Positions 9,148 to 17,790 of a DNA stretch of 64,000 nt are shown in pieces. Source of the DNA: Streptomyces sp. NRRL S-244 (GTDB taxonomy: Bacteria; Actinomycetota; Actinomycetes; Streptomycetales; Streptomycetaceae); assembly GCF_000717915.1 (NCBI RefSeq), contig NZ_JOCX01000022.1:31979-95978 (forward strand). The letters run 5' to 3'. Position 1 is the stretch's first letter, and each line of letters opens with the position of its first letter. A program made the position numbers and the translations under genes. Below the pieces are notes generated by a model. That model did not search any database, had not been told where the DNA came from, and saw only the letters and a list, made by a program, of their open reading frames with translations.

Positions 9148-9579
9148 ATGTCCGCGTCGCAGCCCGCCGCCCGCCGTACCGTCCTCAAGGGCGCCGCCGC
9201 GATCGTCGGGGCCGTCGGCGGCGGGGCGGCGCTCGCGGCCTGCTCCACCGAGGGCAACAGCGGCTCCGGCTCCCCGGCGGTCCCGGCCGCCCCGGTGGAA
9301 CTCGGCGCCGCGTCCGAGGTCCCGGTCGGCGGGTCGAAGCTGTTCCGGGAGAAGAAGCTGGTCGTCAGCTGCCCGGCGGAGGGCCAGTACAAGGCGTTCA
9401 GCGCCCAGTGCACGCACGCGGGCTGCGTCCTGGACAAGATCGACGACGGCGAGGGCAACTGCCCCTGCCACGGCAGCCGCTTCGACGTGACGACCGGCAA
9501 GGTGCTGCGCGGCCCGGCCACCGACCCGCTGCCCGCCGTCCCGGTCAAGGCCGAGGGCGGCAAGCTCATCGCGGGCTGA
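9148..9579 (+). CDS. Tat-exported Rieske [2Fe-2S] lipoprotein
   Basis: The 143-residue protein has a twin-arginine leader ([11 protein letters not shown]) and a lipobox (LAAC, Cys32), so it should be folded before export and then lipidated on the outer face of the membrane. The Rieske cluster ligands are C88/H90 and C105/H108. A second cysteine pair (C93, C107) matches the disulfide of bc-type high-potential Rieske centres. It is likely a small electron carrier; the partner is unknown because no oxidoreductase adjoins it. A GGAGAA ribosome site precedes the ATG. Confidence 0.9.
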   Translation: MSASQPAARRTVLKGAAAIVGAVGGGAALAACSTEGNSGSGSPAVPAAPVELGAASEVPVGGSKLFREKKLVVSCPAEGQYKAFSAQCTHAGCVLDKIDDGEGNCPCHGSRFDVTTGKVLRGPATDPLPAVPVKAEGGKLIAG

Positions 9580-9611
9580 TCCGCCGGCTGATCCGCCGGC
9601 TTATCCGCCGG
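9576..9611. repeat. Three 12-bp tandem repeats at the Rieske stop codon
   Basis: CTGATCCGCCGG is repeated twice and followed by CTTATCCGCCGG. The first copy contains the TGA stop codon, and each unit would carry another in-frame TGA or a TTA. The array ends 10 bp before the stop of the convergent HTH gene. Confidence 0.7.
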
Positions 9612-9621
9612 CCCCCCGGGC

Positions 9622-10620
9622 CTACGCCCAGTCCCAGGCGATGCCCAGCAGCCCGCGCCGCACCTCCGGCTCCACCAGGTGCACGGCACGGTGGCGCCCG
9701 CTCGGCGTCAGGTCCGCCAGTGCGCTGCGCGGCGCCCCCGGTCCGGAGCGGCTGAACCGCCGGCAGCGCACCGGCAGCGCCGCCTCGTCGAAGCGGACCT
9801 GGAGCACGTACTGCCCGCCGCTGTAGCTGAACCCGCGCACGTACTCGGTGCAGCGGCCGCCGGTCCCGTCCTCGAAGCCGTAGCCGAAGACGTACGTGTC
9901 CCCGGCGCGCAGCCGGGCGTCGAAGAGCAGCTCGGCGACCAGCACCTCGGCCTGCGGGTGCCAGCGGACGCGTCCGGTCCGGCAGTTCTCGTCCGCCCGT
10001 ACGCGGACCCTGGCCGGATCGCAGCCGGGATCCCCGTGGTGGACGGCGAGGTACCGGTCGACCCCGTCGCGGTGGGCCCGTACGACGTGCTGCGACTCGC
10101 GGCCCAGCAGCTCGCCGCCCGCCCCGATCCGCACCCGCTCGTGGTGGCCGACCGTGTGCAGGCCGCCGTCGGCGGGCAGCTCCATACCGGCCAGCAGCCC
10201 CTCCACGGCCGCGCCGACGCTGACCAGGGCCCGGTACGAGCGGGCCGGCGGGCGGACCGCCTCGGGCCCGGCGCCCTCGGGGGCGGCCAGCAGCCGCAGC
10301 AACGTCCCCTCGGGCAGTTCCAGGATCTGCTCCAGGGCCCGTACGGCCTTCAGGGACTCGGGGCGCCGCGGCCGCCGGGCGCCCTGCTGCCAGTAGCTGA
10401 GGCTGGTCACGCCGAGCTTGATGCCGCGGGCCGCGAGCCGGTGCTGGACGCGGTGCAGGGGGAGGCCGCGGGCGCTGAGCGCGGCGCGCAGGGCGAGGTG
10501 GAAGGGGCCGGCCCGCAGCAGGTGCCCCAGCTCCTGCGCACTCGCCCCCGCGCTCGCCCCCGCGCTCGTTCCTGCGCTCACCCCCGCGCTCGTCCCAGCA
10601 TTCTCCCCGGTCGACCGCAT
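9622..10620 (-). CDS. Helix-turn-helix (XRE-like) regulator with novel beta-rich C-terminal domain
   Basis: The product is 332 residues. After an N-terminal low-complexity stretch (repeats of SAGT/SAGA) comes an XRE-like helix-turn-helix about residues 40-105: RAALSARGLPLHRVQHRLAARG, then TSLSYWQQGARRPRR, then LEQILELPEGTLLRLL. The ~200-residue C-terminal part (RYLAVHHGDPGC, DTYVFGYGFEDGTGG, FSYSGGQYVLQVRFDE) is predicted beta-rich and matches no family I recognise. The ATG at 10620 has AGGAGG seven bases upstream. It is divergent from the cysteine protease operon, so it probably regulates itself and that operon through the direct repeats at 10706-10737. Confidence 0.75.
   Translation of the reverse strand: MRSTGENAGTSAGVSAGTSAGASAGASAQELGHLLRAGPFHLALRAALSARGLPLHRVQHRLAARGIKLGVTSLSYWQQGARRPRRPESLKAVRALEQILELPEGTLLRLLAAPEGAGPEAVRPPARSYRALVSVGAAVEGLLAGMELPADGGLHTVGHHERVRIGAGGELLGRESQHVVRAHRDGVDRYLAVHHGDPGCDPARVRVRADENCRTGRVRWHPQAEVLVAELLFDARLRAGDTYVFGYGFEDGTGGRCTEYVRGFSYSGGQYVLQVRFDEAALPVRCRRFSRSGPGAPRSALADLTPSGRHRAVHLVEPEVRRGLLGIAWDWA
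10538..10597. repeat. Five 12-bp in-frame tandem repeats in the HTH regulator gene
   Basis: Five degenerate copies of GCGCTCGCCCCC encode the Ser-Ala-Gly-X repeats at the N-terminus of the regulator. Unit length is a multiple of three, so copy-number change would not break the frame. Confidence 0.7.
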
Positions 10621-10705
10621 GACGGCTCCTCCTGTGAACATTCACGCGCGGTGGGGCGGGAGAGCTCGCCGGTGACACCCGGGGTCCAGGTGAAAGGACG
10701 GCAGT

Positions 10706-10737
10706 CGTTCACACTGCGGTCTCGCCGTTCACACTGC
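10706..10737. promoter_or_regulatory. Direct repeat CGTTCACACTGC x2, candidate operator
   Basis: Two perfect 12-bp copies (10706-10717 and 10726-10737) are offset by 20 bp, about two helical turns, so both face the same side of the DNA. They lie in the 252-bp divergent region between the HTH regulator and the protease operon. A TTGACC -35-like hexamer at 10762-10767 lies downstream for the protease direction, but no convincing -10 was seen. Confidence 0.55.
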
Positions 10738-10872
10738 AATGTCACGGCGTATTGAAGCCTGTTGACCTGATCGCGACAACACCCTGATGCTCCTCGGAAG
10801 CGTCCGGACGCGCTCCTCCAACCCCCACCCTCCCCGGCCCCACCGGGGAGATCCCCACACGGGAGGAACGCG

Positions 10873-11478
10873 ATGCGCAACCGAATCCGGCGGCGGCTTT
10901 CCCTGGCCGCCGTCCTCACCGCCGTGCTCTTCACCCTGCCCACCGCCGCCGCCGCCACCGCTGCCCCCACGAGCGATGCCGGCACCGAGTCCGCCCTCGC
11001 GTACAAGCGCCTGGACATCACGATGCAGGCCCAACAGAAGACCAACTGGTGCTGGGCCGCGAGCGGCAACACCATCGCGACCTGGTTCGGCCGGAACTAC
11101 ACGCAGAACCAGTTCTGCAACGCCGCCTTCAACCGCCAGCAGGGCTACGACTGCCCCAACAACCAGGCCACCCTCGGCAACGTCCAGACCGCCCTGAACT
11201 GGGCCGGCATCAACTCCGGCTCGTACGTGACCGGCTGGCTCCGCTACACCACCGTGCAGAGCGAGATCGACGCCAACCGGCCGGTCGAGACCCGGATCCA
11301 GTGGTCCAACGGCGGCGGCCACATGCACGTCATCTACGGCTACGACACCGCCAACAGCTGGGTCTACTGGGGCGATCCGTGGCCGTCCAGCGACCGCTAC
11401 AACTGGGCCTCGCACGCCTGGTACGTGGACAACAGCACCTTCTCCTGGACCCACTCGCTCTACCGGATCGGGGCGTGA
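10873..11478 (+). CDS. Secreted papain-like cysteine protease (C70/C39-like)
   Basis: This 201-residue protein has a Sec-type signal peptide (Arg-rich start, hydrophobic core, AAAATAAP cleavage region). The catalytic motif QQKTNWCWAAS has Cys60 as nucleophile and Gln55 as oxyanion residue. GGGHMHVIYGYD (His150/His152) and WGDPWP (Asp168) would complete the triad. The NWCWAAS motif is typical of papain-like proteases of the AvrRpt2/C70 group and related C39-like enzymes. There is no long pro-region. The stop codon overlaps the possible GTG start of the next gene, so the two are probably translated together. The substrate is unknown. Confidence 0.85.
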   Translation: MRNRIRRRLSLAAVLTAVLFTLPTAAAATAAPTSDAGTESALAYKRLDITMQAQQKTNWCWAASGNTIATWFGRNYTQNQFCNAAFNRQQGYDCPNNQATLGNVQTALNWAGINSGSYVTGWLRYTTVQSEIDANRPVETRIQWSNGGGHMHVIYGYDTANSWVYWGDPWPSSDRYNWASHAWYVDNSTFSWTHSLYRIGA

Positions 11479-12269
11479 GCGCCATGTCCAAGCGTGTTTC
11501 CGCCGCGGTCCTCGCCGCGACCGCCGTCGTCCTCGTCGGCGTGGCGGCCCCACAGGCCGCGGCGGCGCCCGTGCCGCAGCCCCGGTCCGTCACCGCGGAG
11601 ACGAAGGCCGCGGCGGCGCAGGCGGCCGCCGCCCCCGACACCCTGGCCACGCTGTCCCGCTTCTTCGCCCGGGAGGGCAAGGTCGCGCCGGACGCGGCCC
11701 GGCCGCGGATCGAGGGCGAGGCGATACCCGTCAGCCACCTGTCCCCGGACTTCGTCGCGGGCAAGGCCGGGGCGAGCGTGGCCCGGCTGGAGTTCCTCGC
11801 CAGCAGAGCGGTCTCCTCGGACGGGCAGCAGGCCACGCTGTGGACCGCACGGACCGAGGCGGGATGGCAGGTCGTGAACATCGCCACCGGCGACGACGAG
11901 TTCCGCTACGCGCAGCTCGGCGCCGCGAAACTGCCGGGCGGCACGGTGTTCCGGGAACCGCAGATCGACGCGTGGTACGTGGCCCAGGGGGGCAGGGTGC
12001 TGCCGCTGGACGAGGACGCCGAGCGCGCCGTCGGCGCGGGAGGCACCAGCCTCGCCGCGTACCGGTCGAGGGTGACGCGGGCGTACGGGGACAAACTGCC
12101 GGGGTCGGCGTACGCGAAGGGCGGCGAGGCCGGCGGGTACGCGGCGGGAGCCGCCGATGCCGATGCGGGTACGCCGGTGGCCGCCGGGGCCGCAGGAGCG
12201 CTCGCGCTGGGCGCGGCCGGATGCGTGGCCGTGCTGCGGCTGCGCCGGCGCACCGCCGCGCGGGCCTGA
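11475..12269 (+). CDS. Secreted, C-terminally membrane-anchored protein paired with the protease
   Basis: The protein is 264 residues from the GTG at 11475 (GTGA overlap with the protease stop), or 261 from the ATG at 11484. It has a signal peptide (VSAAVLAATAVVLVGVAAPQAAAA), an Ala-rich linker and a globular middle (ARLEFLASRAVSSDGQQATLWTARTE). Near the C-terminus is one transmembrane helix (GAAGALALGAAGCVAVL) followed by an Arg-rich stop-transfer tail. There is no LPXTG motif, so it is anchored by the helix rather than by sortase. No family was recognised. Tight coupling suggests it is the protease's substrate, inhibitor or membrane receptor; this is inference. Confidence 0.75.
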   Translation: MSAMSKRVSAAVLAATAVVLVGVAAPQAAAAPVPQPRSVTAETKAAAAQAAAAPDTLATLSRFFAREGKVAPDAARPRIEGEAIPVSHLSPDFVAGKAGASVARLEFLASRAVSSDGQQATLWTARTEAGWQVVNIATGDDEFRYAQLGAAKLPGGTVFREPQIDAWYVAQGGRVLPLDEDAERAVGAGGTSLAAYRSRVTRAYGDKLPGSAYAKGGEAGGYAAGAADADAGTPVAAGAAGALALGAAGCVAVLRLRRRTAARA

Positions 12270-12461
12270 CCCCTGGGACCCCCGCAGGGTCCGGCCGTCC
12301 CCCCGGACGCCGGGCCCTGCGGGCCGCGATGCCGATCCCCGCCCCTTCCGCCCTTCCCGCCTTCTCCGGGCGCCGCCCGGACCCCTGCCCCCGGGCGCCG
12401 GCGGGGCTGGGGCGGGCCCGGTGTACGGGGGTTGTCGGTGGGCGGAAGTAGGGTGGTTGGC

Positions 12462-14543
12462 ATGGCCGACCCTTCCAGCTACCGTCCCGCGCCGGGGCAG
12501 ATTCCCGACTCCCCGGGGGTCTACCGATTCCGCGACGAGCACCGCCGGGTGATCTACGTCGGGAAGGCCAAGAGCCTGCGCCAGCGGCTGGCCAGCTACT
12601 TCCAGGACCTCGCCGGACTGCATCCGCGTACCGCGACGATGGTGACCACCGCCGCCTCCGTCGAGTGGACCGTCGTCTCCACCGAGGTCGAGGCGCTCCA
12701 GCTCGAATACTCCTGGATCAAGGAGTACGACCCCCGGTTCAACGTCAAGTACCGGGACGACAAGAGCTATCCCTCCCTCGCGGTGACGATGAACGAGGAT
12801 TATCCGCGGGTCCAGGTCATGCGGGGGCCCAAGAAGAAGGGCGTGCGGTACTTCGGGCCCTATGGGCACGCCTGGGCGATTCGCGAGACCGTCGACCTCA
12901 TGCTGCGGGTGTTCCCCGTGCGGACCTGCTCCGCCGGGGTGTTCAAGCGGTCCGCGCAGATCGGGCGGCCCTGTCTGCTCGGCTACATCGGCAAGTGCTC
13001 CGCGCCCTGCGTCGGCCGGGTCACCCCCGAGGAGCACCGCGAACTCGCCGAGGACTTCTGCGATTTCATGGCCGGCCGGACCGGTACGTACCTGTCCCGG
13101 CTGGAGCGGCAGATGCACGAGGCCGCCGAGGAGATGGAGTACGAGAAGGCCGCCCGGCTGCGCGACGACATAGGAGCGCTGCGCCGGGCCATGGAGAAGA
13201 ACGCCGTGGTCCTCGCCGATGCCACGGACGCCGACCTGATCGCCGTGGCCGAGGACGAGCTCGAAGCGGCCGTGCAGATCTTCCACGTACGCGGCGGGCG
13301 CGTGCGCGGGCAGCGCGGCTGGGTCACCGACAAGGTCGAGGCCGTGGACACCGCCGGACTCGTCGAGCACGCCCTCCAGCAGCTCTACGGGGAGGAGAGC
13401 GGCGAGGCCGTCCCCAAGGAGGTACTGGTTCCGGCCCTGCCCGAGGACGCCCCCGCCCTCGCCGAGTGGCTCGCCGGGCGGCGCGGCTCCCTGGTCAGCC
13501 TGCGCATCCCGCAGCGCGGGGACAAGAAGGCCCTGATGGAGACCGTCCACCGCAACGCGCAGCAGTCCCTGGCCCTGCACAAGACCAAGCGTGCCAGCGA
13601 CCTCACCACCCGATCCCGGGCCCTGGAGGAGATCGCCGAGGCCCTTGAGCTGGACAGTGCGCCGCTGCGCATCGAGTGCTTCGACATCTCGCACCTCCAG
13701 GGCGACGACGTGGTGGCCTCGATGGTCGTCTTCGAGGACGGGCTGGCGCGCAAGAGCGAGTACCGGCGCTTCCAGATCAAGTCGTTCGAGGGCCAGGACG
13801 ACGTCCGGTCCATGCACGAGGTGGTCTCGCGGCGCTTCCGCCGCTACCTCCAGGAGAAGCTGAAGACCGGCGAGTGGTCCCCGGAGGACGGGGAGGAGGG
13901 GGAGAACCCCCTGGAGAGCCCCCCGGAGAGCCCCCTGGAGAACTCCCTCGCCGAGGACGACGGGCGCCCGAAGCGCTTCGCGTACCCGCCGCAGCTCGTC
14001 GTGGTAGACGGCGGGCAGCCGCAGGTGGCCGCCGCCAAGCGGGCCCTGGACGAGCTCGGCATCGACGACGTGGCCGTCTGCGGGCTGGCGAAGCGGCTGG
14101 AGGAGGTCTGGCTGCCCGGCGAGGACGACCCGGTCGTGCTGCCCCGCACCAGCGAGGGGCTCTACCTGCTCCAGCGCGTGCGTGACGAAGCCCACCGGTT
14201 CGCGATCCAGTACCAGCGGAACAAGCGCGGGAAACGGCTCAAGGCGGGCCCGCTCGACGAGGTGCCCGGTCTCGGCGAAAGCCGCAGGCAGGCCCTGGTC
14301 AAGCACTTCGGTTCGGTGAAAAAGCTGAGACAGGCGACAATCGACCAGATCTGCGAGGTCCCGGGCATAGGACGCAAGACGGCCGAGACCGTGGCCGCGG
14401 CGCTCGCGCGGTCGGTTCCCGCCGGTCCTGCCGTCAACACGGCGACAGGAGAGATCATTGAGGATGAGACCCCGCCCCCGCGGGTGGGGGCACCTCCCAG
14501 CGGCAGCTGGGGGACATCGTCCGAACGGGGGACCGAGCAATGA
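12462..14543 (+). CDS. uvrC: Excinuclease ABC subunit C
   Basis: UvrC makes both incisions in nucleotide excision repair. The 693-residue protein has the GIY-YIG nuclease ([20 protein letters not shown], about residues 18-37), a CxxxC-type cysteine region ([13 protein letters not shown]), the UvrB-binding UVR coiled coil ([20 protein letters not shown]), the RNase H-like domain ([20 protein letters not shown]) and tandem helix-hairpin-helix motifs ([19 protein letters not shown]). Residues ~480-495 are an insert of four-residue repeats. The last ~25 residues (from PPPRVG) come from a palindromic repeat and look non-ancestral. A TAGGGT hexamer at 12449-12454 sits seven bases before the ATG, so the transcript may start at the AUG; the same bases could also serve as a weak ribosome site. 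First gene of the whiA operon. Confidence 0.97.
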   Translation: MADPSSYRPAPGQIPDSPGVYRFRDEHRRVIYVGKAKSLRQRLASYFQDLAGLHPRTATMVTTAASVEWTVVSTEVEALQLEYSWIKEYDPRFNVKYRDDKSYPSLAVTMNEDYPRVQVMRGPKKKGVRYFGPYGHAWAIRETVDLMLRVFPVRTCSAGVFKRSAQIGRPCLLGYIGKCSAPCVGRVTPEEHRELAEDFCDFMAGRTGTYLSRLERQMHEAAEEMEYEKAARLRDDIGALRRAMEKNAVVLADATDADLIAVAEDELEAAVQIFHVRGGRVRGQRGWVTDKVEAVDTAGLVEHALQQLYGEESGEAVPKEVLVPALPEDAPALAEWLAGRRGSLVSLRIPQRGDKKALMETVHRNAQQSLALHKTKRASDLTTRSRALEEIAEALELDSAPLRIECFDISHLQGDDVVASMVVFEDGLARKSEYRRFQIKSFEGQDDVRSMHEVVSRRFRRYLQEKLKTGEWSPEDGEEGENPLESPPESPLENSLAEDDGRPKRFAYPPQLVVVDGGQPQVAAAKRALDELGIDDVAVCGLAKRLEEVWLPGEDDPVVLPRTSEGLYLLQRVRDEAHRFAIQYQRNKRGKRLKAGPLDEVPGLGESRRQALVKHFGSVKKLRQATIDQICEVPGIGRKTAETVAAALARSVPAGPAVNTATGEIIEDETPPPRVGAPPSGSWGTSSERGTEQ
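13899..13946. repeat. Four 12-bp in-frame tandem repeats inside uvrC
   Basis: GGGGAGAACCCC, CTGGAGAGCCCC, CCGGAGAGCCCC and CTGGAGAACTCC encode four [E-N/S-P-L/P] units. They lie between two blocks of the RNase H-like domain, in a Glu/Asp-rich spacer. Confidence 0.8.
14475..14514. repeat. Interspersed palindromic element at the uvrC 3' end
   Basis: Two adjacent hairpins (CCCCCGCGGGTGGGGG at 14475-14490, then CTCCCAGC-GGCA-GCTGGGGG at 14494-14513) form a composite palindrome. It resembles short palindromic repeats I recall scattered through Streptomyces genomes. Here it lies inside the reading frame and encodes the end of UvrC. Confidence 0.6.
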
Positions 14544-15547
14544 CCGAGCGCGAGACCGACCAGACGAACGGCCGGACGGCCGACCAGACGACCGACGACA
14601 TGACCGATGACACGACCGAGCACGACCGAGACGGAGCACAGGTGAGTACGGGCACGACAGTGGAGCCCGGAGATACCGCCGAGGCGGCCATCCCCGAGCT
14701 GGTGATCATCTCCGGCATGTCCGGGGCCGGCCGCAGTACGGCGGCCAAGTGTCTGGAGGACCTCGGCTGGTTCGTCGTCGACAACCTCCCGCCCGCACTG
14801 ATCCCCACCATGGTGGAGCTCGGCGCCCGCTCGCAGGGCAACGTGGCGCGCATCGCCGTCGTCGTCGACGTCCGCGGCCGCCAGTTCTTCGACGCCCTGC
14901 GCGAGTCGCTCTCCGACCTCGACAGCAAGGGCGTCACCCGGCGCATCGTCTTCCTGGAGTCCTCCGACGACGCGCTGGTCCGCCGCTTCGAGTCGGTCCG
15001 CCGCCCGCACCCCCTCCAGGGCGACGGCCGCATCACCGACGGCATCGCCGCCGAGCGCGACCTGCTGCGCGAGCTGCGCGGCGACGCCGACCTGGTCATC
15101 GACACCTCCAGCCTGAACGTGCACGAGCTGCGCGCGAAGATGGACGCCCAGTTCGCGGGCGACGAGGAGCCCGAGCTGCGGGCGACCGTCATGTCCTTCG
15201 GCTACAAGTACGGCCTCCCCGTCGACGCCGACCTCGTCGTCGACTGCCGCTTCATCCCGAACCCGCACTGGGTGCCCGAGCTGCGGCCCTTCACCGGCCT
15301 CAACCCGGAGGTGTCGGGCTACGTGTTCAGCCAGCCCGGCGCCAAGGAGTTCCTCGACCGCTACACCGAGCTGCTCCAGCTCATCGCCACCGGCTACCGC
15401 CGGGAGGGCAAGCGGTACGTGACCATCGCGGTCGGCTGCACCGGCGGCAAGCACCGCAGCGTGGCCATGTCCGAGAAGCTCGCTGCCCGCCTCGCCTCCG
15501 AGGGAGTCGAGACCGTCGTAGTCCACCGGGACATGGGGCGCGAGTGA
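14540..15547 (+). CDS. rapZ: RNase adapter protein RapZ (YvcJ family nucleotide-binding protein)
   Basis: The 335-residue product has an N-terminal P-loop ([11 protein letters not shown], about residues 57-67, with Arg where Walker A usually has Lys), [10 protein letters not shown], and the C-terminal cysteine-containing [14 protein letters not shown]. In Enterobacteria RapZ binds small RNAs and RNase E to control glucosamine-6-phosphate synthase; the actinobacterial role is less clear. The first ~50 residues are Thr/Asp-rich and poorly structured, so a later start at GTG 14642 is possible. The ATG at 14540 overlaps the uvrC stop (ATGA) and its end overlaps yvcK (GTGA), so translation is coupled through uvrC-rapZ-yvcK-whiA. 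Confidence 0.93.
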   Translation: MTERETDQTNGRTADQTTDDMTDDTTEHDRDGAQVSTGTTVEPGDTAEAAIPELVIISGMSGAGRSTAAKCLEDLGWFVVDNLPPALIPTMVELGARSQGNVARIAVVVDVRGRQFFDALRESLSDLDSKGVTRRIVFLESSDDALVRRFESVRRPHPLQGDGRITDGIAAERDLLRELRGDADLVIDTSSLNVHELRAKMDAQFAGDEEPELRATVMSFGYKYGLPVDADLVVDCRFIPNPHWVPELRPFTGLNPEVSGYVFSQPGAKEFLDRYTELLQLIATGYRREGKRYVTIAVGCTGGKHRSVAMSEKLAARLASEGVETVVVHRDMGRE

Positions 15548-16614
15548 CCGGACGTACGCTGCGGCTGCGCCGCCTGCGCCGCCTCACCTCGGGGCGGGGC
15601 GAGGACGGCGCGGACCGCACCGGGCTGCGCCGCGGCGCAGCCCCCAAGGTGGTCGCGCCCAAGGTCGTCGCCCTCGGCGGCGGCATGGGCCTGTCGGCCT
15701 CCCTGGCAGCGCTGCGCCGGATCACCGGTGAACTCACCGCCGTCGTCACCGTCGCCGACGACGGCGGTTCCAGCGGCCGGCTCCGGGAGGAGCTCGGCGT
15801 GCTGCCGCCCGGGGACCTGCGCAAGGCGCTGGCCGCGCTGTGCGGCGACGACGACTGGGGCCAGACCTGGGCCCGCGTCATCCAGCACCGCTTCCAGTCG
15901 GCCGGCGCCCTGCACGAGCACGCGGTCGGCAACCTGCTGATCGTCGCCCTGTGGGAACAGCTCGGCGACCCCGTCCAGGCCCTCGACCTGGTCGGGAAGC
16001 TGCTGGGGGCACAGGGCCGGGTGCTGCCGATGTCGGCGGTGCCGCTGGAGCTGCAGGCGCTGGTCCGCGGCCACGATCCGGCCCGCCCGGGCGAGGTCGA
16101 CACCGTCCGGGGGCAGGCCACGGTGGCCACGACCCCCGGTGAGGTGCTCTCCGTACAGGTCGTGCCCGGGGATCCGCCGGCCGTGCCGGAGGCGGTCGCG
16201 GCGGTCCTGGACGCGGACTGGGTGGTGCTCGGTCCGGGGTCCTGGTTCTCGTCCGTGATCCCGCACCTGCTGGTGCCGGAACTGCTCGACGCGCTGATCG
16301 AGACCAAGGCCCGCAGGGTCCTCTCGCTGAACCTCGCGCCGCAGCCCGGTGAAACAGAGGGCTTCTCTCCGCAGCGTCATTTGGAGGTTTTGGCCCGACA
16401 CGCCCCTAAACTCGCCCTGGACGTGGTGCTGGCCGACGAGGCCGCCGTGCCCGACCGCGAGTCCCTCGCCGATGCCGCAAAACGGTTCGGTGCCGCGGTC
16501 GAGCTGGCGCCGGTGGCCAGGGAAGACGGCTCTCCGAAGCACGACCCGGAGCTGCTCGCCGCCGCGTACGACCGTATTTTTCGGATGCATGGAAGGATCG
16601 GCCCATGGCGATGA
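15544..16614 (+). CDS. yvcK: YvcK family (CofD-like) gluconeogenesis/morphology factor
   Basis: The 356-residue protein has the CofD-like Rossmann start [18 protein letters not shown], followed by [26 protein letters not shown] and [28 protein letters not shown] occurs in the second half. Family members bind UDP-sugars and link carbon status to cell-wall synthesis; it acts in the cytoplasm. The GTG start at 15544 overlaps the rapZ stop, and its last 10 bases overlap whiA. Its N-terminal ~40 residues are Arg-rich and variable. The rapZ-yvcK-whiA order is conserved across Gram-positive bacteria. Confidence 0.95.
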   Translation: MTGRTLRLRRLRRLTSGRGEDGADRTGLRRGAAPKVVAPKVVALGGGMGLSASLAALRRITGELTAVVTVADDGGSSGRLREELGVLPPGDLRKALAALCGDDDWGQTWARVIQHRFQSAGALHEHAVGNLLIVALWEQLGDPVQALDLVGKLLGAQGRVLPMSAVPLELQALVRGHDPARPGEVDTVRGQATVATTPGEVLSVQVVPGDPPAVPEAVAAVLDADWVVLGPGSWFSSVIPHLLVPELLDALIETKARRVLSLNLAPQPGETEGFSPQRHLEVLARHAPKLALDVVLADEAAVPDRESLADAAKRFGAAVELAPVAREDGSPKHDPELLAAAYDRIFRMHGRIGPWR

Positions 16615-17594
16615 CGCCAGCGGTGAAGGATGAGATCTCCCGGCTCCCCGTCACCCGGACCTGCTGCAGGAAGGCGGAGGTCTCGGCGATTCTTCGGTTC
16701 GCGGGCGGGCTGCACCTGGTGAGCGGGCGGATCGTCATCGAGGCGGAGCTGGACACCGGGATCGCTGCCCGGCGCCTGCGCAAGGACATCCTGGAGATCT
16801 TCGGCCATTCCTCGGACCTGGTCGTGATGGCCCCCGGCGGACTGCGCCGCGGCAGCCGGTACGTCGTCCGGGTCGTGGCCGGCGGTGACCAGCTGGCGCG
16901 CCAGACGGGTCTCGTGGACGGCCGCGGCCGCCCCATCCGGGGCCTTCCGCCGCAGGTGGTCTCCGGGGCCACCTGTGACGCGGAGGCGGCCTGGCGCGGT
17001 GCCTTCCTGGCCCACGGCTCCCTCACCGAGCCGGGCCGGTCCTCCTCCCTGGAGGTGACCTGCCCCGGTCCGGAGGCGGCCCTGGCCCTGGTGGGCGCCG
17101 CCCGCCGGCTCTCCATCGCCGCCAAGGCGCGCGAGGTGCGCGGGGTCGACCGGGTCGTCGTCCGCGACGGCGACGCGATCGGCGCCCTGCTGACCCGGCT
17201 CGGCGCGCACGAGTCGGTGCTGGCCTGGGAGGAGCGGCGGATGCGGCGCGAGGTGCGCGCCACCGCCAACCGCCTCGCCAACTTCGACGACGCCAACCTG
17301 CGCCGCTCGGCGCGGGCCGCGGTGGCCGCCGGGGCCCGGGTCCAGCGTGCGCTGGAGATCCTCGGCGAGGAGGTCCCCGAGCACCTCGCGGCGGCCGGCC
17401 GGCTGCGCATGGAGCACAAGCAGGCCTCCCTGGAGGAACTGGGCGCGCTCGCCGACCCGCCGCTGACGAAGGACGCGGTCGCGGGCCGGATCCGCCGCCT
17501 GCTGGCGATGGCCGACAAGCGGGCGCAGGACCTGGGCATCCCGGGCACCGAGTCGAACCTGAGCGAGGACCTGGCCGACAACATGGCGGGCTAG
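16605..17594 (+). CDS. whiA: Sporulation transcription regulator WhiA
   Basis: The 329-residue protein has the N-terminal homing-endonuclease-like (LAGLIDADG-fold) domain, without catalytic acidic residues ([31 protein letters not shown]). The C-terminal helix-turn-helix is [25 protein letters not shown]. In Streptomyces WhiA works with WhiB to switch aerial hyphae to sporulation septation and is autoregulatory. The ATG at 16605 overlaps the end of yvcK by 10 bases. It is the last gene of the operon, followed by a very strong terminator. Its presence is the best single indication of the genus. Confidence 0.97.
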   Translation: MAMTPAVKDEISRLPVTRTCCRKAEVSAILRFAGGLHLVSGRIVIEAELDTGIAARRLRKDILEIFGHSSDLVVMAPGGLRRGSRYVVRVVAGGDQLARQTGLVDGRGRPIRGLPPQVVSGATCDAEAAWRGAFLAHGSLTEPGRSSSLEVTCPGPEAALALVGAARRLSIAAKAREVRGVDRVVVRDGDAIGALLTRLGAHESVLAWEERRMRREVRATANRLANFDDANLRRSARAAVAAGARVQRALEILGEEVPEHLAAAGRLRMEHKQASLEELGALADPPLTKDAVAGRIRRLLAMADKRAQDLGIPGTESNLSEDLADNMAG

Positions 17595-17664
17595 CCGCGC
17601 CGCGCCGAGACGCCTGCCGGTACGCCCGGCCGTCGCCTCGTACTCCGTACGCCTCGCGCCGTAC

Positions 17665-17709
17665 GTCTCAAAGGGGCCCGCACGTCACACGTGCGGGCCC
17701 CTTTGAGAC
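17665..17709 (+). terminator. Strong terminator after whiA
   Basis: A perfect 21-bp stem (arm starts GTCTCAAAGGGGCCCGCACG, 17665-17685; second arm 17689-17709) with a 3-nt loop. It closes the uvrC-rapZ-yvcK-whiA operon and insulates the M14 gene. Confidence 0.9.
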
Positions 17710-17790
17710 ACGCCCCATTGACATGGGCATCGCTTGATCGTGAGCCTGTCGTCCGAACGCTTTCGTGGCAGACGACGCCCAGGGGGGCAC

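Noticed and set aside
9576..9611. CRISPR-like repeats
   Set aside because: Three direct 12-bp units with no spacers; a plain tandem repeat.
10706..10737. PHO box at the protease operon
   Set aside because: GTTCAC halves are present but spaced 20 bp apart rather than 11 or 22, so the PhoP pattern is not met.
11475..12269. Sortase substrate
   Set aside because: The C-terminus has a transmembrane helix and Arg tail but no LPXTG-like motif before it.
17718..17746. TTGACA-based promoter for the M14 gene
   Set aside because: The -35 hexamer is perfect, but no -10 of TAGRRT or TATAAT type is present 16-19 bp downstream.
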